A stretch of DNA of 64,000 bases from Coenobita brevimanus (lineage: Eukaryota > Arthropoda > Malacostraca > Decapoda > Coenobitidae), in NCBI GenBank assembly GCA_032717465.1, contig CM064713.1:9265950-9329949 (forward strand), in the 5' to 3' direction. The notes beneath the pieces were generated by a model. It saw nothing but the letters and a program-made list of their open reading frames with translations, had not been told where the DNA came from and made no database searches. Of this stretch, positions 52,556-63,084 are shown piece after piece (the stretch's first letter is position 1; each line of letters begins with the position of its first letter). The translations under genes were made by a program, and so were the position numbers.

Positions 52556-53200
52556 AGAATAAAGAAATAAATCAGTGCATGTGAATGACAGCGAAAAAAT
52601 ATAAATAAAATATGGTAGATACAATGTGAGAAGGTGAAAACCAATATGTGCCAACTGGATGTCTCTTGTGTGCTATGTGACCTATCAGTGTAATCACTCC
52701 GCCCTAGGAGCCCTTGCCATGGACATGCTTTGCATCAAACCAGGCACTGAAAAACTTACCTTATACACACGTTGTCCATATTAAAAAAATAAATAATTAA
52801 GGAGAGTGCTGATTCTCAGTGAACGTGTCAGATGAAATGCCCATCTCTGTACCTAGCCGGTGAGTTACAGTCCGTGATCCTCAGTGTATATGCTCCTGTC
52901 ATGCAATAATAATAATTAAAAAAAAATATGTTGTTTTTTACCTCATTCCATCTTTTTTGGTATGCAGCTAACTAAACACAAATGCCCCAACCTGGTCATA
53001 ACACCAGCTTTGAAAATGAATGTGAAAACGCTCCTTAATTCAGGGACAAGAGGGATGTTCGCATTTATCATGATTACCCACCCCACTTCACATCCTCCCC
53101 ATAGGTGATCTGGTGTTATGACAATGAGCTGTCTTGCCGACACCTGCACTAAGCAAGCGAAGGGCAGAGATGCGGTAAGGGGGTAAGAGTATGGAGGGGA
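52556..53200. other. Unassigned stretch
   Basis: No gene or repeat family was recognised. Confidence 0.5.
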
Positions 53201-53201
53201 T

Positions 53202-53556
53202 TTTTTTTTTTTTTTTACTTGTCCAACTCTGGGCAAAGGCTTCAAGGCCTATTCCTAAGTCTCAGTAGTCCTCCTTGGGGCTCAGTAGTCCTCCTACATC
53301 TCCACATGTCACCACGTCGGCGCTAACACCCACCATCCTTACTGAATACATGCTAGGGCTGTCTCATACAGGACTGATGTATTGGTATTAGCGGGGGTAC
53401 TTTTATGACATGTCGGAGGGTCATTTGGTAGATCAGAAAAGACTGCATTTTATGAAATTCAAATCCTTAAACTGTTCCCTGCCCCAGCCGGGATTCGAAC
53501 CTGGGTCCGGTAGGACCGCAGGCAGCCTCTCTACCGATTCAGCCACCGCGTTTGCC
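53202..53556 (-). mobile_element. SINE family 1, full length with A and B boxes
   Basis: On the minus strand from 53556: an A-box-like GCGGTGGCTGAATCGG, the B box GGTTCGAATCC (about 53493-53503), the body GGTGTTAGCGCCGACGTGG, and the tail CAGAGTTGGACAAGT followed by a poly-A run (T-run 53202-53216). This is the clearest pol III promoter of all copies. A small local duplication (CTCAGTAGTCCTCCT) lies near 53256-53287. Confidence 0.85.
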
Positions 53557-53804
53557 GGTTTTGTCGATATTTTGGCGAACATCCTTCTTGGCATAAAAAG
53601 GGATTTCGTCTTCCGCTTCAAAGCCAGTACTTATAAAAGTGACAGCAATTGGAAGTAAAGTACATAGTAACTTATTATAAAGTGCACTAAATAGATACGA
53701 TCTTTTACTTAAGATACAACAGCAGTACCCTAATGTACATTTGGGGGCCCTTTGAAATGTTTGTTATTATATTTCCAATGAGATATATGTTTTTTACGAA
53801 CTAT

Positions 53805-54150
53805 AAGGTAGGTGGGCGTGGCCACCATCCATTTCCTCCTTGTAATATATCCTTCAGGTGACTCTACCCTGAGTGACAAGCCAAATGGTTTCTTCTAATC
53901 TAGGGAAACATACCATGATGGGTGGTAACCATTTAACAAAGTCGACGTTTTCTGGTCTGTTGGGTTCAGGTGCATTAATTGGACAAGATCAATAAGAGTT
54001 TCAGTCTGAGGGTTGTTTTGGGATCATTGCTAAAATGATGCCACTCGGGCATATTGGAGCTTCTCACCCATGCCTTAAATGCCGGTACTTAGTATCCTTA
54101 CTCCAGACCCTTATCCACTGATGGGGAGACGAATATTGCGTGACAGATAA
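53805..54150 (+). mobile_element. Interspersed repeat family 2, diverged copy
   Basis: GGTAGGTGGGCGTGGCCACC, GAGTGACAAGCCAAATGG and ATGATGGGTGGTAACCATT match the better copy at 54855-55378 with many changes. The tRNA-like boxes are not readable. Confidence 0.55.
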
Positions 54151-54854
54151 ATGAACTTTCCACATTACTGAAAGGCTGATTGCCCTCACAGATATTGGCC
54201 CTAAGGATGATGAAGCGTGGTCTGCTGCTGATCATCTTCTTTGACGCCGCATGCGATGCAAGGAGCTCTCTGCTTACACATTTTGCAGGTACAGGTGCTT
54301 ATAATACGCACACATATTCAGCGCACACGCATGCCTATAAGCATATATGGTAATTCTTACATGATTATCAAGTAATTTCACACAAACATACGTCGGTCTC
54401 ACACTATACCTTCTTGGGCTCAACCAGCACGTACCTAATTTCCCTTGTGAACCTGTTCATTGGATCATTTTACCCCACTGGCCTGTTTCCTCAGGAGCTT
54501 TTTTCCATCATGGCCCGATTATCTGCCACTTACCCACACCTATTTTTTTTTGGCAATAACCCATTTTCTATATGGTACTTATACCTTCCCCTGAACTTAT
54601 GTTTCCCTTACACCAGATCAATATCTGGACTAATTTTCGTCACGGAATTGTTTCATTTCATGATCTGTGTACTACATGGACCTATTCCTTATCAATGGAG
54701 ACATTTTCTCTACATTCATATTTTCCTGAATGGATTTTTTTTCCTTCATGGGTGAAATTCCTCAAGTAATTAAGTTTCCACAAGAGATCTATATTCCCAT
54801 AGATCAATTTCCTTTCCATGTAATAATAGTAATGGTAATAGTAATATTATTACT
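54151..54854. other. Unassigned stretch
   Basis: The open frame at 54414-54755 (113 residues) has no domain that I recognise. It is T-rich and not supported as a gene. Confidence 0.4.
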
Positions 54855-55378
54855 AATACTAATTCTGAGTGGTAGGTGGGGGCGCTCACCATCCACTCAC
54901 TCGATGTAGTGCTGCTCTCGGATGTCTGTCCTTTCCTCTCCTCCCTCCTTTCCTTCCTTCCTCTTCTGTCTTTCTTTACTTCATTCTTTCCTCGTCCCTC
55001 TGCCTGCAGATGACTTTACACTCCCTCTTTTGCCTTTCTTTCCTTCATTCTTTCCTTTTCTTCTGCCTATGTGTGACTCTACACTGGATAACAAGCCAAA
55101 TGGTTTCTTGTACACCAGGAAACCATTTACTATGCTGGGTGGTAATCATATAACCAAATTATGGCACCTGATGGTTTAGTGGGTAATTAAGGCGTTCCAA
55201 TCTGATTGAGCCGGTGAAGGTTTATATCCAAGGGATGGTTGGGGTTGTTGCTCACGTATTGCCACTCAGGGATGGGTGGAGCTGGTCACTCTCATCTTAA
55301 ATGTCAGGACCAGCATGCCTAGCCCCTGGTTCCTATGCTCCTCCTGGGGCAAAGTAGGATTTTTGATGGATGGATGGA
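54855..55378 (+). mobile_element. Interspersed repeat family 2, full copy
   Basis: The order is GGGGGCGCTCACCATCCACT, a CT-rich part, AAGCCAAATGGTTTCTTGTA, ATGGTTTAGTGGGTAATTAA (A-box-like), GAAGGTTTATATCCAAGGG (B-box-like), AGGACCAGCATGCCTAGCCC, and a GATGGATGG tail at 55365-55376. The copy at 25567-26090 is its inverted counterpart. Confidence 0.75.
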
Positions 55379-55379
55379 A

Positions 55380-55405
55380 TACTAATTCTAATAATAACAA
55401 TAAAG

Positions 55406-55457
<52 letters not shown>

Positions 55458-55478
55458 TTGTTTATTGTTGTTGCTTTT

Positions 55479-55519
<41 letters not shown>

Positions 55520-55530
55520 TAATATATTAA
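55380..55530. repeat. (AAT)n microsatellite
   Basis: Two AAT arrays (about 55408-55455 and 55482-55517) separated by a short T-rich segment, directly after the GATG tail of repeat family 2. Confidence 0.95.
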
Positions 55531-56304
55531 TAATAACAACAAGAACACGGCAATATCGTCCAAGGAATATTTTGATAAAGAAACATTTCCCACAGCCATT
55601 ACCTACTAGAAGCCGAGCTAACCTGGAACATTGAGGTCAAGGTCACTGATATTGTGCATGTCACCTTAGGCATCATAGTCTATTAGTCGACCAAGTTTGG
55701 CGGCTATAGCTTTAATCCTTCATAGAAAATTAGGTGACATGCAGAATATAGGGAAAAGATCCGTTGTTTTTACCCCAGCCAATCTCAGAGATTAATCAAC
55801 CGGTTAGCACCATATTCCTTTCTGCACTGCGTCTGCCTTCAGTCTCTGTTGCAATAAAATTTTAGTTTTCTAGTTTAAACGGTTCTTGATATAGGATGGC
55901 TGGATCACTTTTCTGTGGTAGGGGTAACATCCGGAAAGCTGTTGATGGATTGCCACCGTTTTTGGCCAAAAGAAGTGGACAGCTCTCTGACTAAGCTGAC
56001 CAAGTCACAAGACTCTAGGCCAAATAGCATTTGAAATATCGCTTTTCTACTAAAGTAATAATAATAGTAATGACCAGCAGAAAAATATAATTTCCCACAG
56101 GGATGTGGAAAGTTTGAATAAAAGTCATTTGCCACCAAGATCTTTCTTTAGTCTTTGATAGACTTTCGTTTGCAAATAAGCCTAATTTCCCCAAGAACCA
56201 GTTACTTCACAGGCCATTTCCAGCCACTGATCATTTATCCATGATCCTCTTCCCGACTGGGCCAAATTTAACCTCTCTCTCTCTCTCTCTCTCTCTCCCC
56301 CCTA
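55531..56304. other. Unassigned stretch with one AGGTCA direct repeat
   Basis: AGGTCAAGGTCA occurs at 55634-55645, followed by text on a CAAGTTTGGCGG theme like other marine-invertebrate repeats. (CT)n at about 56274-56297. No gene was recognised. Confidence 0.5.
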
Positions 56305-56359
56305 AAAATTAATAAGGTAATTAGGAACAGCCAGCATGGCTTTAGAACGCGGAGATCAT

Positions 56360-56602
56360 CTATCTATCTATCTATCTATAGCCCGACGCCCTAATCCCGC
56401 AAAGGGTGGCCGCAGACAAAACGCCTCCAAGTCACTCTGTCACCCACCATTTGACTCCCCTCCGCCCAACTCACCCCCCCCTCCCTCATATACCTCTCAA
56501 CTCCATCCCTCCACCTCATCCTCGGTCTACCCCTCCCTCTCCCTCCCTCCACCTCACCTACATACACCCTCTTAGTCAGTCTTTCATTCTCCATTCTCTC
56601 CA
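56360..56602 (-). mobile_element. RTE-like family B 3' end nested in CR1-like LINE
   Basis: The minus-strand frame 56609-56391 reads VERMENERLTKRVYVGEVEG, GRPRMRWRDGVERYMREG and VTWRRFVCGHPLRD. It then ends in (GATA)n (TCTA repeats at 56360-56380 on the plus strand). CAT flanks both sides (56357-56359 and 56603-56605), a short target duplication. Taking out the insert and one CAT restores the expected RRS-C-MTNL reading of the host LINE. Confidence 0.85.
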
Positions 56603-56607
56603 CATGC

Positions 56608-57665
56608 ATGACAAATTTAACTGAGTTTTACGATAAACTTTTTAAAATGAATGATTGTACCAGGTCTCTTGATATAATTTACTTAGATTTCCAGAAAGCC
56701 ATTGACAAAGTGCCGCATGATAAACTAATGATAAAGGTACGATCACTTGGAACTGATGGAAATATTCATAGGTGGATATGTTGCTGGTTGGGTGAGAGAA
56801 AGCAAAGAGTCATTATAAATAGAGTGGAGTCAGACTGAGCTCCAGTAACCAGTGGCGTTCCTCAGGGATCAGTGCTGGGACCAGTCCTATTTATTATGTA
56901 TATCAACGATATCGATGTTGGCCTAAACAACTTAATTTCTAAATCTGCGGACGATACAAAAATAGGCAACACTATTTTAACTGAAGAAGACAGAATTAGC
57001 CTTCAAAATGACCTTAGCAAAATTATCAGCTGATCAGAAAAATGGCAAATGCCCTTCAGTGTAAGTAAATGTCAGATACTGCAATGTGGGAAGAAAAACA
57101 AAAAGTATGGTATCGAAATAAAGGGCTAATCATTAGCAAGTCCTCACTAGTTAAGGATCTAGACATGCTAATTTCAGACGACCTAAAATGTTCAGATCAA
57201 TTTATCTCTGCTGCCAATAAAGCCAACAGGGTCCTAGGCTTCATCAAAAGACATTTTACATATAAACGCAGAGATATCGTAATCCTCCTATACAAAAACA
57301 TAGTCAGGCCACACTTAGAGTTTGTAGTGCAATTTTGGGCGCCTCACCTGGTTAAAGATATAGAAATAATGGAAGTGGTCCACTGTAGGGCTACCAAGTT
57401 AATCCCGTCCCTGAGGAATAAACCATATTTCGAGAGGCTCAAGGAATTAAACTTATTCTTTCTTAGAAAATGTAGATTCAGGGGACAGCTGATTGAATGT
57501 TTTATGATTCTGAAAGGCTTTAGTAATACTGATTCAAGCAAGCTACTCACAGTAAATGCCGAGACTGTAACTCGAGGAAATGGTATGAAGTTGCAAGCAA
57601 GGAGGGCTAATCTTGATACAACCGAAAACTTATTCACTTACTCTGTTGTAAATGAATGGAATTAA
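56608..57665 (+). pseudogene. CR1-like reverse transcriptase, broken
   Basis: In-frame stops occur at about 56836-56838 (a TGA where tryptophan is expected before [10 protein letters not shown]) and near 57031, and a frameshift near 57115-57125. The last open part (57069-57665) carries the thumb and C-terminal region. It is not functional. Confidence 0.85.
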
Positions 57666-57790
57666 CTTCCTGGGAATGTGATATAGAGTGGTACCATAAA
57701 TATATTTAAAAAGGAGCTGGACATGTATCTCCACGCGACTGGTATCGCTTATTTAGGATGGAGCAATTATTGCATATTTGCGTCTACATT

Positions 57791-58254
57791 CATCTATCTA
57801 TTAAACACAATACACATCAACTACAGTGGTAATCAACACAGACAATAAATTAGGGCAAATATAATAGATAAACATACTAATCATCTTTTTATATGAAAAA
57901 GAAATCAGTAAAAAAAAAAAAAAGTGCATGCATAGAGTAAGTATGTGGCTGTATGCCTAAATTTTCCATTTCCATACTATTCTAATTTCTGCTGATCCTA
58001 TAAAATTCCTTCAGGTTTTTCAGTCCTGCAAGGTATTACTTCCTCTCTTGTTTCCTGTATGACAAATGCCAGAGGGTTTGGAGGGTGGGGGAGAGAGCCT
58101 TCTGTTGTACTATCCATTTCTCCTGCTTCTGTAATTATAGCACTGTATTAGTATTAAGGTCAGACCACCTCGTAGGGACCATAAGGTCTGTGTGGTCTGT
58201 GTGTCTATGTAACTCTAAGTAACTCTCTTCTCTCTCTCTCTGTATATGCAGTAA
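57791..58254. other. Unassigned stretch
   Basis: No gene or repeat family was recognised. Confidence 0.5.
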
Positions 58255-58800
58255 CTCCTCATACTTTGACGCATTTTACTTTGACGCCTCGTTTTTTGAG
58301 CAAGAAAAAAGCTTCTGAGCTGTCTCACAATTCACGGATTTCCCTACATTTCACTGCTCCGAGCCAGCAGCTGACGGCGCATACTGATGCTCAATTGTTG
58401 ATGGCCATCTTGCGACCAACCTGTCCTCTACTGATACAGCGGCGGTACTACAGACCCACACACCAATTGTTTTTTTTTGCTGTGCTCTCCTCGTGGCTTG
58501 TGGCTTCCCAACCCACACTTGGACGACTGCGCTTCAACGTTTGAGACGCAGCACGCCAGTGAAGTACAGCGCGCCGCGGAGCGACCAGCTGAGGGGGATG
58601 GTGCAGTGCCATTGCAGCGGCCTAAGGAAAAGCGTGCTTACAAAGTTGGCCAGTATTCAGCTGCCAACAAGGCAAGGATTTTTCAGCTCATTGAGGTGGG
58701 GCTGACAGCCCCTGAAATACATCACCTGACAGAGGCACCTGAAAGCACTATAAGGACCCTCAAGAAGAACAGGGAAACTCTCAAAAAGTAGGTGAGTGCA
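58255..58800 (+). pseudogene. Tigger/pogo-like transposon, 5' part
   Basis: CAGTAACTCCTCATACTTTG near 58250-58270 resembles a Tigger-type terminal sequence. The frame 58477-58791 ends with a psq/CENP-B-type helix-turn-helix: YSAANKARIFQLIEVGLTAP, EIHHLTEAPESTIRTLKKN. It stops at a TAG just before GTGAGTG, which looks like a splice donor. The rest of the transposase resumes about 3.1 kb downstream at 61910. Confidence 0.65.
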
Positions 58801-58964
58801 CATTAAATAATAATAAAGTAAACGTGTCTGCGTTACTGTTGATCAACCTTTACTTCTGCAACAATTTTTTTGCTGTATCAGTACTCACCAAATGGGGTAA
58901 GTTTTTAGAGGTAACCAACGTTAACCAATCAAGTCTTAGTTAGAACAGTTCAGGGATGGAATAT

Positions 58965-59112
58965 ACAATCAATCAATAAATCAATCATTTCCTGTGGCAC
59001 CCCACACAATGCATAGGGCCTCGATGAACTCTCTCCACTAATATTTGTCTCTCGCCATTTCCTTCAGGTCCCACCAACACTCCTTTCCTGTTTCTCTTTT
59101 CATTGTCCTCAA
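58965..59112 (-). mobile_element. RTE-like family C 3' end fragment
   Basis: On the plus strand, AATCAATCAATAAATCAATC then TTTCCTGTGGCACCCC and ATGCATAGGGCCTCGATGAA are the inverted complement of 5362-5415. About 150 bp of the 3' end remain. Confidence 0.8.
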
Positions 59113-59116
59113 TTTT

Positions 59117-59470
59117 GGTTACTGTGCTTATAAAGTTACTGTACATTATACCCTAAACGGTGTACTGTTTGTGTTGCCTGAGAAAAAAAAAAAAAATCAA
59201 ATTATTTCTTCTGTGTACAGTTGATTTTAGGGTGCCGTTATGCATATGTGTTTGGTTATTGTACTTATAAAGTCACTGTACATTATACCCTTAAGGGTGT
59301 ACTGTTTAAGTGTTGCCTTATAAAAACATTAAACATCAAATTATTTCTTCTGTGTACAGTTGACTTTAGGGTGCTGTTATGCATGGGTGTTTGGTTACTC
59401 TACTTATAAATGTATTGTACATTATACACTTAAGGGTGTACTGTTAAAGTGTTGCCGTATAAAAAAAAAT
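59117..59470. repeat. ~138-bp tandem repeat
   Basis: Units start with TTGGTTACTGTGCTTATAAA at about 59115, 59252 and 59391. They continue through ACTGTACATTATACCC, GGGTGTACTGTTTAAGTG, CATCAAATTATTTCTTCTG and GGTGCTGTTATGCAT. The third unit is interrupted at its TTAA by the element 59474-60224 and resumes at 60229-60280. Confidence 0.9.
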
Positions 59471-59473
59471 TAA

Positions 59474-60224
59474 CCCATCACGTCCTGAGCTATTTCGCAC
59501 CTCTGACACCCCCCAATCCCGAGCTATTTTGGATTATTTTTTGGGGGGCTAAAACCTCCGCGTTTGGTGAGAAACATCGAAAATTCATAGAGAAATCGCT
59601 CACCTGAGGTTTAAAATACTCGATACAGGTAGCAGTACCTCCTTACCTTACTGGGTTTTCTATCAGGCTGGCTCCAAAGAAAACGAGTTCTATGGGAGGG
59701 TAACTGTTCCACACCACTCATAAACGGTATTTATTTATTTGGTGCGAATTTATATGTAGTACGAGAGTATATTGATTTTCAAACAGTAATATAGGCATTA
59801 TAAGCATTGTTTCACTAACTCATCAACATACCTGACCTTTTTTTTTAGCGACATTACCTGATCATCATTTCTGACTGTTTCTTCCTCTAATGCTATGTAA
59901 ACTTTGTCCTTCACATTGTCATCAATTGGGGAATCACTCTGGCCTTGAATGTCTTTATTGGAGAGGTCACTGGTAACAGGTGTATTGCCGAGACAATGGC
60001 GCGTGGGGGGGAGGGAGATTATGCAGTGTAAGGCATTGTCCCTGCCTGGCATCTTGCAGAGGAATAGAGGAAGGTGTCCCGTGTATATGTACGAAAAATC
60101 ACGCATGAAAATTGAAAATTGTGCAAATTATGAACCATGGAATTGCACGACGTACCAGTACGTCAACGGGACTAGCTGTGACAAAATGTTGCGACATACC
60201 CATACATCGATGGGATGCCTCGGG
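59474..60224. mobile_element. 751-bp piggyBac-like element at TTAA
   Basis: TTAA flanks both ends (59470-59473 and 60225-60228). The element begins CCCATCACGTCCTGAGC and ends GGATGCCTCGGG, so the terminal trinucleotides are CCC and GGG and the ends are inverted and similar (CCCATCACGTCC against CCCGAGGCATCC). The neighbouring, uninterrupted tandem unit keeps TTAA at the same place, giving a natural empty site. A palindrome GACGTAC-CA-GTACGTC lies near the right end (about 60149-60164). No complete transposase is present; the minus-strand open frame 59798-60106 has no recognised domain. Confidence 0.8.
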
Positions 60225-60280
60225 TTAAACATCAAATTATTCCTCCTGTGTACAGTTGATTTTTGGGTGCTGTTATGCAT

Positions 60281-61905
60281 TTTTTTTTTTTTTTGATAAT
60301 GAATGGAGGAAGGAAAAACAATGGTAAAGAAAAACAAGTCCATGTGCCTAAAGGCATCCTCCACTCATAAAATACTTATAACAACTGGATTTAAATTTGA
60401 GAGGATTAAATGTATGTGGGAAGCAACTGCCAGGAAGTGAATTCCAGAGAGTAGTAGTTCTTGGGGTAAATGAATTTTGATAAGCAGAGGTTCTGCATTG
60501 TGGGGAAGAGAATGTGAGTTCATGGGTGCTCCCAGCTGCCCAAGTATTTCGGGAGAATATGTAAAGGGGAGGCATAATTGAAGCCAGTTCATCAGAGCAC
60601 TTACGGTAAAAATATCGATAAACAAATGCTAAAGAAGCAACATCTCTACGTACTGATAATGGAGGAAGGTCCTCCGTTATGGCAGGATTATTGATTAATC
60701 TAATGGCTTTATTTTGAATTTTGTCAAACTGCCTCAGTGCAACCGCTCCACATCCAGAGCACAGTGGTGAACAGTATTTGATCTGAGAACGCACATGACT
60801 TTTGTATATTGTGGCCATCTGCTCGTCAGTGAAGAACTCACGAACTCTGTACATAAGTCCCAGTTTTTTAGAAGCATTTTTAGCAAAGGATTTAACATAA
60901 GCTGTCCAGCTTAGGTTGGGGTTTAGAGTAACACCTAGGATATCAATTGTAGTGGATATGGGAATACTGACATCTTTTAAAATTATGTGAGAGTCTGAGG
61001 GATTCTTTCTGTTGGAGAAATTAATTAATTTAGTTTTCTGAGCATTAAATGAGACCAGATTTTTTTGTCCCCATTGATTAATTTTAGAAAGGTCCTGGTT
61101 CAGAGAAATTGCTGTGTTTATTTGCCATTTTATAATATCAAATTGTGTAAAGGAGGTACTAAATGTGAAAGAACTGTGAAGGGTTGAGTCATCAGCATAA
61201 GAGTGTATTGGGTTGTGCGTGACAGATAGGAGGTCATTAAAATGAATGAGAAAGAGGGTCAGTGCCAAAATTGATCCCTGAGTTACGCCAGCATTTATGG
61301 AATGAAACTGAGAATAAATTCCATCTACCATGACCCATGTTTTTCTATTATGAAGGTAAGAAGAAATTAGAGGAACCAGTGATGCAAGGCCATAGTGTAA
61401 CATCTTAGACAATCAGGTCTGGTGCCATACTCTGTCAAATGTCTTTGAAATATCAAGTGCTACTGTGTGTGTTTCACCATGTTGGTCTATTGTTTTAAGC
61501 TGATGGGTAAGAAGGCCGATCATTGATTAATTTATTGATTTCTAGATGCATGACTATGTGTTTGTTAATTAGTGTTTCAAAAACTTTACTGAGAACGGAA
61601 GTTATTGCAATTGGTCTATAGTTTGATGGATCAGAAGTTGCCCACTTTTTAGGAATAGAATGGATACTTGCTTCTTTCCAAGAGGCTGGAAAAATTGAGG
61701 TACAGATGCATAAGCAGAAAAATTTTGCTGATATAGAAGCCAACATTGAGGAGCAAATTTTAAGTACTATTGAAAGAATTTCATCAGGACCAGTGGATTT
61801 GTTTGTTGAGAGATTCTGTAATACAGCTTGTACCTATCTGGTGTGAATCATGAAAGGAGGTATTTGAAGGGAATCAAAATCAAGTACATGTGTGTTTATG
61901 CCAAT
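60281..61905 (-). mobile_element. Jockey/L2-like LINE with poly-A tail
   Basis: The T-run at 60281-60294 is the poly-A tail on the minus strand. From the 5' side: LQNLSTNKSTGPDEILSIVL (RT entry motif, near 61810-61750), FPASWKEASIHSIPKK, NYRPIAITSVLSKVFETL, then after a frame change the catalytic and C-terminal part. It inserted in the 138-bp tandem repeat. It is distinct from the family at 30351 and 41640 but shares the HSYADDST box. Confidence 0.8.
60348..61412 (-). CDS. RT catalytic and C-terminal region of Jockey/L2-like LINE (354 aa open frame)
   Basis: The frame starts within the RT: YLHNRKTWVMVDG, AGVTQGSILALTLFLIHFND, then SYADDSTLHS with YADD at residues 72-75 intact. The thumb VSFNAQKTKLINFSNRKNP, TIYKSHVRSQIKYCSPL and the C-terminal LWNSLPGSCFPHTFNPLKFK follow. 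It is unbroken for 354 residues, but the endonuclease and the first RT motifs are missing or in another frame (61495-61746), so it is a partial, 5'-truncated gene. The long open frame suggests a fairly recent insertion. Confidence 0.8.
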   Translation of the reverse strand: MSKMLHYGLASLVPLISSYLHNRKTWVMVDGIYSQFHSINAGVTQGSILALTLFLIHFNDLLSVTHNPIHSYADDSTLHSSFTFSTSFTQFDIIKWQINTAISLNQDLSKINQWGQKNLVSFNAQKTKLINFSNRKNPSDSHIILKDVSIPISTTIDILGVTLNPNLSWTAYVKSFAKNASKKLGLMYRVREFFTDEQMATIYKSHVRSQIKYCSPLCSGCGAVALRQFDKIQNKAIRLINNPAITEDLPPLSVRRDVASLAFVYRYFYRKCSDELASIMPPLYIFSRNTWAAGSTHELTFSSPQCRTSAYQNSFTPRTTTLWNSLPGSCFPHTFNPLKFKSSCYKYFMSGGCL

Positions 61906-61909
61906 AATT

Positions 61910-62670
61910 TTCCAAAGGTTGCGATCCGGACCAAACTCTTCCCAACCAACAAGACACTAATTGTGGGGTCGTCTGTGATAAGACGTGTCATGGCTATAAC
62001 AGAAAGATCCCTTGTCCGCTGGCTTAACAGCCAGAGCCAGGCAGGTGTGAGCATCTCTACCAGGGCCATCAAGGATGAGGCACTAAGGATATATGCTGCA
62101 GTTTGCAGGAAAAAGAATATAAACCCGCCACCCACGTTCAGAGCTTCTTCAGGGTGGCTCCTCAGGTTTAAGTAAAGGTGTGAGATGAAGAGGGTGGCCT
62201 AACACGGTGAGACGGCCTCTGCTGATATTGATGTGGTTGCTAGGTTTCCAGAGGAGGCACGCAAGATTGTTGAGGAGGACGGGTATTCATGGCACCAGGT
62301 CTATAATTGTGATGAAACCGGCATCTTCTGGAAGCGGTCGGCAAGATACACGTCGTACCTGAGGAAGGGACAGAGGCAGGCAGTCGGCATGAAGATGAAT
62401 AAAGAAAGGTTGAGCATCTCACGCACCTACAACGCTTCTGGCTTACACAAGATGAAGCCTCTAATCATCCACAAATTCCATAAACCTCGGCCCTACAGAC
62501 ATTGCAACATGAAAAAACTCAACGTTTACTGGGAGGTCACACCGCGAGGCTACATGGTGGAGAGTCTGTCGCATGAGTGGTTCGACCGGTATTTCGTTCC
62601 TGACGCACAGAAGCACTGCAGGAAAATTAATCTAGCATTTAACCCCTACGTGGCCGCCGGCATCGAATGA
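61910..62670 (+). pseudogene. Tigger/pogo-like transposase, CENP-B and DDE part
   Basis: 61960-62175 encodes a CENP-B-type DNA-binding domain: RSLVRWLNSQSQAGVSISTR, then IKDEALRIYAAVC and TFRASSGWLLRFK, ending at a stop at 62173. A second frame 62233-62670 holds the DDE domain start VYNCDETGIFWKRSARYT (first catalytic aspartate), then KMNKERLSISRTYNASGLHK, MKPLIIHKFHKPRPYRHC and WFDRYFVPDAQKHCRKI. It stops at 62668. The second and third acidic residues are not found. Confidence 0.8.
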
Positions 62671-62719
62671 CGTTTAGCCGATCAATGGCTGCAGGCGTCA
62701 TTTGAGTGTGGCCTATAAA

Positions 62720-63080
62720 AAACTGCAAAAATTTTTGGGAAGTGAACGAACGTTCTGAACGTCTTCACGCTGACCTACACTACACTCCCATACACCTCAT
62801 CAAGCAGTTCAAAGCCTGCTGCTGTGATGAGTGGATTTTCGATTTTTTCACTCCTAGCCATGCCTAAACAAGCACAACTACGCCCATTATCTCGACCCAG
62901 GCAGAACATATCATCTTTGTCCTCTCTTGCAAAACACACAACCACCTGCTTACAATTATGAAGTAATACAGGCACATACAAAAGACATGATAATAAGTGA
63001 AAAATACATTTTTGTCTTGGTATCTTTACCTATTTGCTCAGGTTTGTTGTAATGGTTTGGATCATTTGATGCAGTGCAAC
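62720..63080. repeat. Diverged tandem duplication, unit 1
   Basis: It contains GGGAAGTGAACGAACG, GATTTTTTCACTCCTAGCCA, TGCCTAAACAAGCACAAC and TTATCTCGACCCAGGCAG. A minus-strand frame at 62775-62981 reads CFAREDKDDMFCLGRDNG and CACLGMARSEKIENP. Confidence 0.75.
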
Positions 63081-63084
63081 TTGT

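Larger units (their letters stand above)
56305..57790 (+). mobile_element. CR1-like LINE, 5'-truncated
   Basis: It begins with KVIRNSQHGFRTRRS, is interrupted by a nested insertion at 56360-56602, and resumes as MTNLTEFYDKLF. Then come IIYLDFQKAIDKVPHDKL (first catalytic motif), [20 protein letters not shown] and SADDTKIGN, where the residue before ADD is serine instead of phenylalanine. NKANRVLGFIKRHFTYK, IVRPHLEFVVQFWAPHL, ATKLIPSLRNKPYFERLKEL and TYSVVNEWN-stop-LPGNVI follow. The end is near ATTCATCTATCTATTAAAC. This arrangement is that of vertebrate CR1 and its invertebrate relatives. Confidence 0.85.

Noticed and set aside
53480..53556. Functional tRNA gene
   Set aside because: The A and B boxes belong to the head of a SINE with a body and poly-A tail; similar heads recur in other copies, and a full cloverleaf is not apparent.
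54414..54755. 113-residue hydrophobic open frame as a membrane protein
   Set aside because: T-rich DNA gives Phe/Leu-rich text in any frame; an overlapping frame is open as well and no family is recognised.
59798..60106. 102-residue minus-strand frame as a piggyBac transposase
   Set aside because: It lacks the DDD catalytic pattern and the Cys-rich C-terminus expected, so the element is treated as nonautonomous.
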